Source: Shewanella surugensis (GTDB taxonomy: Bacteria; Pseudomonadota; Gammaproteobacteria; Enterobacterales; Shewanellaceae). Taken from it: a stretch of DNA of 33,986 bases. The notes under the pieces are model-generated. The model was given only the letters and a program-made list of their open reading frames with translations. It had not been told where the DNA came from and did not search any database. The position numbers and the translations under genes are program-made. Within the stretch, counting starts at the first letter, position 1, and every line of letters starts with the position of its first letter. Positions 1-7,636 of this stretch are shown here, one piece after another. The stretch spans positions 1-33,986 of the forward strand of contig NZ_JAKIKS010000059.1 in the NCBI RefSeq assembly GCF_023284005.1, written 5' to 3'.

Positions 1-15
1 ATCATTTTTAGTCAT
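1..15 (-). CDS. First five codons of a leftward gene (partial)
   Basis: On the reverse strand an ATG lies at 15-13 and reads Met-Thr-Lys-Asn-Asp before the window ends. A Shine-Dalgarno sequence AAAAGGA (reverse complement of 24-30) sits 8 bases upstream, which is good spacing, so this is probably the true start of a gene transcribed away from argD. Too little is visible to name it. The start codon lies in the outer arm of the nested inverted repeat at 13-77. Confidence 0.45.
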
Positions 16-77
16 TGCGATGTTCCTTTTGTTAATTGTTGATCGGCCAAGATCAATTAACAGGTTACATCGCAATG
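13..77. repeat. Nested inverted repeat over the start of the leftward gene
   Basis: An 11-base perfect inverted repeat (CATTGCGATGT at 13-23, ACATCGCAATG at 67-77) encloses a second inverted repeat (GTTAATTG at 31-38, CAATTAAC at 54-61) with nearly the same centre. In leftward mRNA the outer 3' arm contains the start codon and the Shine-Dalgarno lies in the internal loop between the stems. The structure could limit translation initiation, or be a double-stranded operator. The repeat is seen directly; its role is inferred. Confidence 0.6.
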
Positions 78-475
78 CTTTATCCTCATACACCAGAAAC
101 GACTATAGCTCCCTGATTACTCACAACACCGCAATCATTAAAGAGTTAATGGTCATTCACTTTTAGTTAAATATCGCTATGATTAATCAGTTATATTATT
201 AATTGTGTCCAATCTAGCCGCTCTCTTTTTATACTCAAACTTCAAAAAGAGTTGTTCGGTGAAGGTATCCTCTATCAGATAGCTGTTACAGAAAAGACCA
301 AAAGCAGTTCACTTGATGAGTCTTTTATTACCGCTCTTATGATTGCTTTGAAGATAATGATAGAAAGCATATTGTTTAATGCTATATGCGAACAAAGGAA
401 TGATGCACTGTTTTAATATCACAGCTAATACAATATGCAGTGTTTAATCTCATCGAAGCCATTTGCTGTGAACCG

Positions 476-493
476 AAATGTCATTCGACATTT
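476..493. repeat. Small perfect hairpin in the ast leader
   Basis: AAATGTC (476-482) and GACATTT (487-493) form a perfect 7-base inverted repeat with a 4-base loop. No T-run follows on either side, so it is more likely a protein-binding dyad or leader structure than a terminator. Confidence 0.4.
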
Positions 494-795
494 ATAGCTA
501 AATAATCTGAATCTCGGTCAAATAGTAACCAATAAAGGGTGAGCGATTAATAGAGAGTGGAAGGGGACATTAATCTTCTCTTGAAAAAGCCCTTTATAGG
601 CAAAAAAATAGCTAAATGAAACCCGCTTTAGATGTTTATTTATGCGTTCTCAGTGAATATTTAGAGTGAACGGGGTGTAAATAACTTTTTTATGACTATT
701 TATGCGCTAAACGCCCATAGAATACGCTTGTCTAATTCCCTTTTTCTAATCTTTATGCATTAAAAGGCAAGGTCTGATGAATAGAGCTTGCGAAA

Positions 796-817
796 AACTG
801 GCATTTTGATCACATTT
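796..817 (+). promoter_or_regulatory. CRP-like binding site upstream of argD/astC
   Basis: The right half GATCACATTT matches the CRP consensus (AAATGTGATCTAGATCACATTT) at all ten positions; the left half matches 7 of 12, with TGGCA in place of TGTGA. It lies about 115 bases before the argD start. Carbon-source control of arginine catabolism is known in enteric bacteria; here it is inferred from this one site. Confidence 0.35.
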
Positions 818-932
818 TAGCTAATAATGTGCTTATTGTAATACAAGTCACCGCGTAGGCCCCATGTTTTATAGGGGATATGAAGCGGCTACGAGCGGTT
901 TTTACCGTTATAACTAGAAAGGATCAGAAGCA

Positions 933-2150
933 ATGAGCATTGACATTAATTTAACAAGAGCCCAATTTGATGAAGTCATGGTGCCTAATTATGCGCCTTC
1001 GGCTATTATTCCTGTTCGCGGAGACGGTAGCCGTGTATGGGATCAAACAGGGAAAGAATTTATCGATTTTGCTGGCGGTATTGCGGTGAACTGTCTAGGA
1101 CATTGTCATCCTGCATTAGTGGGCGCGTTAACAACCCAAGGTGAAAAATTATGGCACCTATCTAACGTGATGACCAATGAGCCTGCACTGGAGTTAGCCA
1201 CTAAACTGGTTAATGCGACTTTTGCTGATCGTGTTTATTTTGCTAACTCTGGTGCAGAGGCCAATGAAGCGGCACTGAAACTGGCGCGTCGTTTTGCGTT
1301 AGAAACCGTTGGTGCAGAAAAAGATCAAATTATTGCGTTTGATAAAGCCTTCCATGGTCGTACTTTCTTTACTGTGAGCGTGGGTGGTCAAGCGGCTTAT
1401 TCTGATGGATTTGGTCCTAAACCTGAAAGTATTTCTCATGTGCCTTTTAATGATATCGCGGCATTTGAAGCCATTATTTCAGATAAAACCTGTGCCGTGA
1501 TGATGGAACCCTTACAAGGCGAAGGCGGCATTATCGATGCTGATCCTGAGTTTTTAATCGCAGTGCGTGCGTTATGTGATAAGCACAATGCATTATTGAT
1601 TTTTGATGAAGTACAAACCGGTGTTGGCCGTACGGGCGAGCTTTATGCTTATATGTCAACGGATGTCGTACCGGACATTTTAACCACGGCAAAAGCACTC
1701 GGTGGCGGTTTCCCGATCGCGGCTATGCTCACAACAGCAACGATTGCTGCACATCTTAAAATTGGAACGCATGGTTCCACTTATGGCGGTAATCCATTAG
1801 CGTGCGCTGTGGGGAACGCGGTATTAGATGTCGTGAATACCCCTGAAGTGTTAGCGGGCGTGAAACAGCGTGAGCAACTTTTCCGTGATGGATTGAACAA
1901 GATTAATGAGAAGTATGATGTGTTCAGCGAAGTCCGCGGCAAAGGATTACTTATTGGCGGAGTGATGAATGAGAAATTTGCGGGTCGTTCACGTGACTTC
2001 CTTGTTGCATCAGCGCAAGAAGGATTGATGTGCTTGATTGCGGGCGCGAATGTTGTGCGTTTTACGCCTTCATTGGTGATCCCTCATGCCGATATAGAAG
2101 AAGGGCTAGTGCGTTTTGAACGTGCTGTAGCTAAGGTTTTCGCCGCATAA
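933..2150 (+). CDS. argD: Acetylornithine/succinylornithine aminotransferase (ArgD/AstC)
   Basis: A class-III PLP-dependent aminotransferase of 405 residues, the usual length for ArgD/AstC. The FDEVQ motif puts the PLP-binding aspartate at D225, and TTAKALGGGF puts the Schiff-base lysine at K254, close to the known lysine of E. coli ArgD. The SGAEANEAA segment (106-114) is the cofactor phosphate-binding region. In arginine synthesis the family converts N-acetylglutamate semialdehyde to N-acetylornithine; in the succinyltransferase pathway it deaminates N2-succinylornithine. Lying directly upstream of astA and astD suggests a catabolic role, but one enzyme often serves both pathways and sequence alone does not separate them. 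The start is supported by AAGGA (919-923) ten bases upstream. A hairpin follows in the gap before astA. Confidence 0.93.
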   Translation: MSIDINLTRAQFDEVMVPNYAPSAIIPVRGDGSRVWDQTGKEFIDFAGGIAVNCLGHCHPALVGALTTQGEKLWHLSNVMTNEPALELATKLVNATFADRVYFANSGAEANEAALKLARRFALETVGAEKDQIIAFDKAFHGRTFFTVSVGGQAAYSDGFGPKPESISHVPFNDIAAFEAIISDKTCAVMMEPLQGEGGIIDADPEFLIAVRALCDKHNALLIFDEVQTGVGRTGELYAYMSTDVVPDILTTAKALGGGFPIAAMLTTATIAAHLKIGTHGSTYGGNPLACAVGNAVLDVVNTPEVLAGVKQREQLFRDGLNKINEKYDVFSEVRGKGLLIGGVMNEKFAGRSRDFLVASAQEGLMCLIAGANVVRFTPSLVIPHADIEEGLVRFERAVAKVFAA

Positions 2151-2163
2151 AACGGATCGAAAG

Positions 2164-2189
2164 GAGCCTTATCGTTAAGATTAAGGCTC
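2164..2189. repeat. Hairpin between argD and astA
   Basis: GAGCCTTA (2164-2171) and TAAGGCTC (2182-2189) form an 8-base perfect stem with a 10-base loop. The downstream sequence is only moderately T-rich (tatcgtttt), so this is at most a weak terminator; it may be an attenuator or mRNA-stabilising hairpin lowering astA expression relative to argD. Confidence 0.45.
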
Positions 2190-2289
2190 TATCGTTTTGG
2201 CTGCAGGCATTCTTGGTTGAGAAACAATTCGCGCTTTTATGAGGCTAGGAAGGAGTTGACAGCCAAGTTATAGTGAGGAGACATCATAG

Positions 2290-3309
2290 ATGTTAATAAT
2301 ACGTCCCATTCGATCGAGTGATTATCAAGCACTGCATCGTATTGCAGAGGAGTCAGGTCATGGCTTTACCTCTTTACCCGTCAATGAAGCATTACTCAAA
2401 AGCAAAATTGCGCGAGTAACGGCCTCTTTTCAAAAAGAGGTTGAAAGACCTTTTGATGAAGGCTATTTAATGGTGCTTGAAGATACTGAGACGCAAGAAG
2501 TGGTCGGTACTTGTGGGCTAGAAGCCGCCGTGGGAATGGAAGATGCCTTTTACCATTACCGTTTAGGTACCGAAGTGTATCACTCTAAACAGATTGATGT
2601 GCGTAATGAGGCTGAAACCTTAACCCTTTGCCACGACTATACGGGTGCGGCCGAGCTGTGTACCTTGTTTTTGCGTGATAACTACCGTAAAAATAATAAT
2701 GGCCGTATGTTATCGCGTAGCCGTTTCTTATTTTTGGCTCAACATGCCCATCGTTTCGGTGATACGGTGATTGCCGAAATGCGTGGTGAAAGCGATGATA
2801 ATGGCCATTCACCTTTCTATGGTTGGTTACAGAAAAACTTTTTAGGCATCGACTTTGTTGAAGCCGATTATCTTTCAGGTTTAGGGAAAAAAGCCTTCAT
2901 GGCTGAAATGATGCCAAAACATACCGTTTATGTGTGTTTATTGCCAGAAGAGGCGCAAAAAGTAATTGGGGAAGTGCATACCAATACTCGTCCGGCTTTG
3001 AACTTACTTGAGGCGGAAGGCTTCAGGTGGCGTGGTTATGTCGATATTTTTGATGGTGGACCCACGGTTGAATGTAATTTAAATGATATTCGCTCTGTGA
3101 GAGAGAGTCGTTTATTAACCGTGACGATTGACGATATGCCCGAGGCGGCATCTAAGTACATTATCTCCAATACATTATTGAGTGATTATCGTGCGACGTC
3201 AGCCCTTTTACAGGTAAGTGAAGATAACGATGATGTGATCTTATCACCAGAGTTAGCTGCAGCGCTGTTTGTTGAGCCAGGGCAGCAAATTCGTATTTTG
3301 GCATTGTAG
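2290..3309 (+). CDS. astA: Arginine N-succinyltransferase AstA
   Basis: A protein of 339 residues, close to the family length of about 340. It transfers succinyl from succinyl-CoA to the alpha-amino group of arginine, the first step of the AST pathway (cytoplasmic). The N-terminus MLIIRPIRSSDYQAL is typical of AstA and of the GNAT-like fold; FYGWLQKNFLGIDF, ADYLSGLGKKAFMAEMMP and GGPTVEC are recognisable AstA blocks. GAGGAG lies ten bases before the ATG. The next gene's start follows almost immediately (stop TAG 3307-3309, astD ATG 3319), so astA and astD are co-transcribed and probably translationally coupled. Nothing is truncated or unusual. Confidence 0.95.
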   Translation: MLIIRPIRSSDYQALHRIAEESGHGFTSLPVNEALLKSKIARVTASFQKEVERPFDEGYLMVLEDTETQEVVGTCGLEAAVGMEDAFYHYRLGTEVYHSKQIDVRNEAETLTLCHDYTGAAELCTLFLRDNYRKNNNGRMLSRSRFLFLAQHAHRFGDTVIAEMRGESDDNGHSPFYGWLQKNFLGIDFVEADYLSGLGKKAFMAEMMPKHTVYVCLLPEEAQKVIGEVHTNTRPALNLLEAEGFRWRGYVDIFDGGPTVECNLNDIRSVRESRLLTVTIDDMPEAASKYIISNTLLSDYRATSALLQVSEDNDDVILSPELAAALFVEPGQQIRILAL

Positions 3310-3318
3310 GAAATGAAA

Positions 3319-4779
3319 ATGACACAATTTATTCAAGGACAGTGGGTTGCAGGTCTTGGTCACGAAGTGACTTCAATCAACCCAGCAAATCAAGAGATTA
3401 TTTGGCGTGGACAAACCGCAACACCTGAGCAAGTAGATAGTGCCGTGATGGCCGCGCGTGAAGCGCAATTTGATTGGTTTATGCTAGGTCTTGATGCGCG
3501 TTTAGCCATTATTGAAGCATACCGTGGGCAACTTGAAGCCAATAAAGCGGCATTAGCTGAAGTGATCGCACAAGAAACCGGTAAGCCACAATGGGAGACC
3601 GCAACGGAAGCAGGCGCCATGATTGGTAAGATTGCGTTATCGGTTGCCGCTTACCATAAGCGTACTGGATCGTCTGAAAATGACACCCCAGCAGGACGTG
3701 CAGTATTACGTCATAAGCCTCATGGTGTGGTGGCGGTATTTGGTCCTTATAATTTCCCTGGACATTTACCTAACGGCCATATTGTACCTGCGTTAATTGC
3801 CGGTAACGCCGTGGTGTTTAAACCGTCTGAGTTAACACCCAAAGTGGCTGAGTTTATGCTAAAACTTTGGCAACAAGCAGGATTACCTCAAGGGGTGCTT
3901 AACTTGGTTCAAGGTGAAGTAGAAACCGGCAAAGCGCTTGCCTCGCATACTCAAATAGACGGCTTGTTCTTTACCGGTAGTTCACGTACCGGTCATATAT
4001 TACATCAACAAAATGCGGGCGATCCGGGTAAAATTTTGGCGCTTGAAATGGGGGGCAATAATCCGCTTATTATTAAAGATGTTAATGACACTAAAGCTGC
4101 AGTACACGATATCATTCAATCGGCTTATATTTCATCGGGTCAACGTTGTACTTGTGCGCGTCGTTTGTACGTACAAAAAGGTGAGCAAGGCGATGCATTA
4201 CTTGTGCAACTGGCCAGTGCGGTTAAGCAAATTCAAGTGGGGGCTTGGAATGCGCAGCCTCAGCCTTTCATGGGATCGATGATCTCTGAAACCGCCGCTA
4301 AAGGCATGGTTGCAGCGCAACAATCCTTGATTGATTTAGGCGCCAGCAGTTTAGTTGAATTAACGCATATTGAAGCGGGTACGGGTTTGGTTTCACCTGG
4401 ATTGATCGATGTGTCTGGTGTGATGGCTTTACCGGATGAAGAGTATTTTGGCCCATTATTACAAGTGGTGCGTTATACCGATTTTGATGAAGCGATCAAA
4501 TTGGCGAATAATACCCGCTATGGTTTATCAGCGGGACTGTTGAGCGATAGCCGTGAAGATTATGATTACTTCCTTGCGCGTATTCGTGCCGGTATTGTTA
4601 ACTGGAATAAGCAAATTACTGGCGCTTCGGGCTCGGCCCCTTTCGGCGGCGTCGGTGCATCGGGTAACCATAGAGCCAGTGCGTTTTATGCGGCGGACTA
4701 TTGTGCTTATCCTGTGGCTTCAGTTGAAGCCGATGTGGTGAGCTTACCAGCAAAATTAAGCCCTGGCTTAACGCTATAA
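3319..4779 (+). CDS. astD: N-succinylglutamate 5-semialdehyde dehydrogenase AstD
   Basis: An NAD-dependent aldehyde dehydrogenase oxidising N-succinylglutamate semialdehyde to N-succinylglutamate, the fourth AST step. There are two in-frame ATGs, at 3313 and 3319. The Shine-Dalgarno AGGAA (3308-3312) directly abuts the first and is 6 bases from the second, and AstD proteins typically begin MTxFI, so I place the start at 3319 (486 residues). In that numbering the catalytic glutamate of LALEMGG is E243 and the nucleophile of GQRCTC is C277. FGPYNFPGHLPNG and VFKPSE (NAD-binding side) are also present. The Shine-Dalgarno overlaps the astA stop codon, supporting coupling. A nested dyad and a 130-base gap separate it from the next gene. 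Confidence 0.95.
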   Translation: MTQFIQGQWVAGLGHEVTSINPANQEIIWRGQTATPEQVDSAVMAAREAQFDWFMLGLDARLAIIEAYRGQLEANKAALAEVIAQETGKPQWETATEAGAMIGKIALSVAAYHKRTGSSENDTPAGRAVLRHKPHGVVAVFGPYNFPGHLPNGHIVPALIAGNAVVFKPSELTPKVAEFMLKLWQQAGLPQGVLNLVQGEVETGKALASHTQIDGLFFTGSSRTGHILHQQNAGDPGKILALEMGGNNPLIIKDVNDTKAAVHDIIQSAYISSGQRCTCARRLYVQKGEQGDALLVQLASAVKQIQVGAWNAQPQPFMGSMISETAAKGMVAAQQSLIDLGASSLVELTHIEAGTGLVSPGLIDVSGVMALPDEEYFGPLLQVVRYTDFDEAIKLANNTRYGLSAGLLSDSREDYDYFLARIRAGIVNWNKQITGASGSAPFGGVGASGNHRASAFYAADYCAYPVASVEADVVSLPAKLSPGLTL

Positions 4780-4796
4780 TTTAACAATAAATCAGG

Positions 4797-4839
4797 CCGT
4801 AAATGATACTGTATCAATAAAAACGAGGTAAATTTACGG
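4797..4839. repeat. Nested palindromes between astD and the DUF1338 gene
   Basis: CCGTAAAT (4797-4804) and ATTTACGG (4832-4839) are perfect inverted arms. Between them sits a 13-base palindrome TGATACTGTATCA (4804-4816). The sequence after the outer stem (caggttttcgctttt) is moderately T-rich, so it could act as a weak terminator, or the inner palindrome could be an operator. The dyads are seen; the role is open. Confidence 0.45.
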
Positions 4840-4911
4840 TCAGGTTTTCGCTTTTCGTGTATTTTTATTGAAGGTAATTTTATTTTCTTCGATGAGCTAA
4901 AGGAGTAAGTA

Positions 4912-5709
4912 ATGCACACTAATGTCAACACCCTGTTTGATGCGCTTTGGCAAGACTATATCAAAATGACCCCGTCTGCGGCGAAGGTACATGCGTTATT
5001 GTCTCAGGGTGAGTCGATCATCAATGATCATATCGCGCTACGGACTTTCAATATTGCTAAAGTCAATCTAGATGTGCTGGCGGCTCATTTTGAGTCATTG
5101 GGTTATGTTGCTTGTGGTGATTATAATTTTGCAGCTAAAAAACTGATCGCCAAACACTTTGAGCATCCAGATAGTACTCAACCTAAAGTGTTTATTTCAG
5201 AGTTATTGGTTGAAGAGTTCAGCCCTGAATTACAGCAGATCGTCACCGGTTTTATCGATGCAATGGATGCCAGCGTTGTCACTGCGGATAACTTCTTGTA
5301 TTCGGGTCGCCATTGGGTGCTTGATTCCAAGACTTATGCAGCGCTATTAGCGGAAAGTGAGTATGCTGCATGGGTGGCCGCTTTTGGTTATCGTGCGAAT
5401 CACTTTACGGTGTCGATTAATCATTTACCTGACTATGACAATATTCTGGAAGTGAATCAGGCATTAAAACAAGCTGGATTTGTATTGAATGCCGTTGGCG
5501 GAGAAGTCAAAGGATCGCCTGAGGTCTTACTCGAACAGTCATCAACGATGGCAGATAAAATCAACATGGACTTTAGTGACACAAAAGTTGAAATCCCCAG
5601 TTGTTTTTATGAGTTTGCATTGCGCTATAACATGCCAAATGGCGAAGTGTATACTGGATTTGTGGCGGCGTCAGCCGACAAAATCTTTGAAAGTACCAAT
5701 GTCAATTAA
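4912..5709 (+). CDS. DUF1338 / HglS-like 2-oxoadipate dioxygenase/decarboxylase family protein
   Basis: A 265-residue protein of the DUF1338 family (Pfam HGLS). The characterised member, Pseudomonas putida HglS, is an Fe(II) enzyme turning 2-oxoadipate into D-2-hydroxyglutarate in lysine breakdown. The family's metal-ligand blocks appear in order: NDHIALRTF (H40), NHFTVSINHL (H164) and CFYEFALR (E234), giving a plausible His/His/Glu site. It is much shorter than HglS (464 residues), as many gamma-proteobacterial members are, so the substrate may differ. A strong AAGGAGT lies 8 bases before the ATG. The position behind astD suggests amino-acid catabolism, perhaps of an oxo- or hydroxy-acid linked to glutamate. 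It is followed by a strong terminator. Family assignment is confident; exact reaction is not. Confidence 0.8.
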   Translation: MHTNVNTLFDALWQDYIKMTPSAAKVHALLSQGESIINDHIALRTFNIAKVNLDVLAAHFESLGYVACGDYNFAAKKLIAKHFEHPDSTQPKVFISELLVEEFSPELQQIVTGFIDAMDASVVTADNFLYSGRHWVLDSKTYAALLAESEYAAWVAAFGYRANHFTVSINHLPDYDNILEVNQALKQAGFVLNAVGGEVKGSPEVLLEQSSTMADKINMDFSDTKVEIPSCFYEFALRYNMPNGEVYTGFVAASADKIFESTNVN

Positions 5710-5730
5710 TTTTTGGAATTAAGCTGCTAA

Positions 5731-5767
5731 CCAAGAAGCCACTCTACAGAGTGGCTTCTTGGTTTTT
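5731..5767 (+). terminator. Strong intrinsic terminator ending the ast/DUF1338 unit
   Basis: A 14-base perfect stem (5731-5744 with 5749-5762, core GAAGCCACTC) with loop TACA, followed by TTTTT (5763-5767). It starts 21 bases after the DUF1338 stop codon. Confidence 0.92.
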
Positions 5768-5799
5768 AATGTGGCCGATTTTTATCGAAATAGCGGATG

Positions 5800-6615
5800 T
5801 TAATCGATATCTGACAGTAAGGCGGGATCGGTCACTAACATCCTGACTCCATGGGCTTTGACTTCTTGAAAGACATTACCTTGACACCACTTACCTAAAC
5901 TCTTTATATTCAGCTTTTCACACAGTGGGCGGATACTCCATGTTACCTGTTTATTAGAGCATTGCTGATTATCATAATCTGTGCCCGTAACAGAGCCTAA
6001 AAATACAATAGGCTGACCCGTATCTAAAGGCAATGATTTGGTTTGATAGTAATCACTTTTATTCTCGACATCATAGGTGAATTGATTAAAGCTGGGCGCA
6101 CCGTCATCATTGACTAGCGTGAACACTTGAGCTTCGACACGTAAATCAGGATTAACGCAAGTGGGAGTTGAGCAAGCGCCCAGTCCGACACCGGGTTTAA
6201 CATTACAAGATGAGTATACCCAATGGAACTCTACGGTATTCCCGGGAATGAGTCCGTCACACATGTTGCCGGGTACCGGCATGCTTTCAGCATAATTAAG
6301 TTTTTTACTGATCTTGCATTCAAAGCCACCTCCAACGCCATTTTTATCGCCTTTGCCCGCATAAATATTAAAGGCTTTGGCTTTATGCTCTGCATTATAG
6401 TGAAAGTGCATATTACACAAATTCATCTGGGTGAAAGGGGGGGCGATACCAAAGACACTGGTATTTTCGCCTTCACCGAGTTGTAGATTCCTAGGGGCTT
6501 GTGGACCGAATCCTTCGCAAATAAGGTCATGATCAATGGCGGCCATCGATTGACTCAAGAATACGAAGCCAAGCAGTAAAGTCGTGAGGTAAAGTCCCTT
6601 TATGATTAAGCGCAT
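5800..6615 (-). CDS. Secreted delta-class carbonic anhydrase-like protein
   Basis: A 271-residue exported protein. Residues 1-25 form a signal peptide (MRLIIK, then a hydrophobic stretch ending SQSMA, cleavage near 25/26). The mature part has LCNMHFHYNAEH (H70, H72, E76, H77) and VEFHWVYSSC (H131). These resemble the zinc-site blocks I recall for delta-class carbonic anhydrases of marine algae (V-H-W-H-x-G-x-E-H and E-V-H-W), so H70, H72 and H131 would be the zinc ligands. Many cysteines (C33, C67, C100, C119, C137 and later ones) suit disulfides in the periplasm. The expected activity is CO2/bicarbonate interconversion. The ATG at 6615 has AAAGGA about 8 bases upstream. It is divergent from ahpC. 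Assignment rests on remembered motifs, so the family call is moderate and activity is inferred. Confidence 0.72.
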   Translation of the reverse strand: MRLIIKGLYLTTLLLGFVFLSQSMAAIDHDLICEGFGPQAPRNLQLGEGENTSVFGIAPPFTQMNLCNMHFHYNAEHKAKAFNIYAGKGDKNGVGGGFECKISKKLNYAESMPVPGNMCDGLIPGNTVEFHWVYSSCNVKPGVGLGACSTPTCVNPDLRVEAQVFTLVNDDGAPSFNQFTYDVENKSDYYQTKSLPLDTGQPIVFLGSVTGTDYDNQQCSNKQVTWSIRPLCEKLNIKSLGKWCQGNVFQEVKAHGVRMLVTDPALLSDID

Positions 6616-6856
6616 AGTTAAATCCTTTTACTGGATGAGCCGTTAATACTAAGTATAGTGAACAAGTAACTTGAACATGATTTTTTTAACCATTTGTTTC
6701 TTAAATATAAAATAATCTTGTAGTTGCTCCGACTCTTTATTTGAAAAACCGATTAAAGCGATAGGTTTTATCCGTTATATTTAATTTACTTGTTGTTCTA
6801 TTATTCTTGCATCGAAACCAATCCCAGACTTTATTTTCGCATTTACGGAGCAAGAT

Positions 6857-7426
6857 ATGTATCAATCAATTATTAATACTCAAGTTCAACCTTTCTCAGC
6901 AACGGCTTTTCACAAAGGTGATTTTCACCCAGTGACAGAGCAAGATTTATTAGGCAAGTGGTCGGTTGTTTTCTTTTACCCAGCTGACTTTACTTTTGTT
7001 TGTCCAACTGAATTAGGTGACTTAGCCGATCATTATCAAAAGCTGCAAGACATGGGTGTTGAAATTTACTCCGTTTCAACAGATACGCATTTTACCCATA
7101 AAGCTTGGCATGACAGCTCTGATACGATCAACAAAATTCAATATCCAATGATAGGCGATCCAACGGGAAAAATTAGCCGCAATTTTGGTGTAATGATTGA
7201 AGAAGATGGTTTAGCACTTCGCGGTAGCTTCGTGATTAATCCAGAAGGTCAAATTAAAATCGCTGAAATTCATGACTTGGGTATTGGCCGTAGTGCAGTT
7301 GAACTCATTCGCAAAATTCAAGCGGCGCAATATGTTGCGACTCATGATGGTGAAGTGTGCCCTGCTGCTTGGCAGCCAGGTGAAGAGACGCTTTCCCCTT
7401 CATTAGACTTAGTCGGTAAAATCTAA
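6857..7426 (+). CDS. ahpC: Alkyl hydroperoxide reductase peroxiredoxin AhpC
   Basis: A typical 2-Cys peroxiredoxin of 189 residues. The peroxidatic cysteine is C49 in PADFTFVCPTE and the resolving cysteine is C168 in GEVCPAAW; both blocks are canonical. It reduces hydrogen peroxide, organic peroxides and peroxynitrite in the cytoplasm and is re-reduced by AhpF. GGAG (6848-6851) precedes the ATG by 5 bases. The 241-base divergent region shared with the carbonic anhydrase gene must hold its promoter; peroxide (OxyR) control is usual for the family, but I did not find a convincing four-part OxyR site. A strong terminator follows it, before ahpF. Confidence 0.96.
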   Translation: MYQSIINTQVQPFSATAFHKGDFHPVTEQDLLGKWSVVFFYPADFTFVCPTELGDLADHYQKLQDMGVEIYSVSTDTHFTHKAWHDSSDTINKIQYPMIGDPTGKISRNFGVMIEEDGLALRGSFVINPEGQIKIAEIHDLGIGRSAVELIRKIQAAQYVATHDGEVCPAAWQPGEETLSPSLDLVGKI

Positions 7427-7493
7427 TTCATTGTATTGGATGAGACGGACTGTTTAATGAAACCTGCTGTTTTATGAGGTTTACTCAATAGAC

Positions 7494-7537
7494 CGGACCC
7501 ATTAATCCCCCTGACTAATGGGTCTGCTTTATTTTTT
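7494..7537 (+). terminator. Intrinsic terminator between ahpC and ahpF
   Basis: Stem GACCCATTA (7496-7504) with TAATGGGTC (7516-7524), extendable by a G-U and a C-G pair to 7494/7526, then a T-rich tail (ctttatttttt). It should stop most ahpC transcripts, so ahpF depends on read-through or on its own promoter in 7538-7636. Confidence 0.85.
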
Positions 7538-7636
7538 ATTTTCTGTATTTATTTTTAATTTAGTTCACTCGTTCGTGATTGTTTCTTTCTTTTAAAGTAT
7601 TAGCGATTCATTTATTTTTCTGGCTCAGGAGTCATT

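Larger units (their letters stand above)
78..932. other. Long gene-free leader upstream of the ast genes
   Basis: About 850 bases without a convincing gene on either strand. It holds a 7-base perfect hairpin at 476-493 and a CRP-like site at 796-817. Just before argD there are short GC-richer dyads (CCCC/GGGG around 862-881 and CGGT/ACCG around 897-906). I found no clear ArgR box (TGAAT-N4-ATTCA type). The length suggests a distant promoter, a long 5' UTR or decayed sequence. Confidence 0.4.

Noticed and set aside
640..770. ArgR boxes in the ast leader
   Set aside because: TTTATGC-type repeats and one TGAAT half-site are present, but no pair fits the TGAAT-N4-ATTCA pattern.
2585..2812. 75-codon reverse-strand ORF inside astA
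   Set aside because: Shadow of a well-supported gene, with His/Tyr-rich composition and no ribosome-binding site.
3313..3318. Upstream ATG of astD at 3313
   Set aside because: The Shine-Dalgarno abuts it with no spacer, while 3319 has 6-base spacing and the family-typical N-terminus.
6745..6815. Possible OxyR site upstream of ahpC (ATAG at 6761 and CTAT at 6798)
   Set aside because: The four-part ATAG-N7-CTAT-N7-ATAG-N7-CTAT spacing is not met; the inner elements read CCGT and AATT and the last is out of register.
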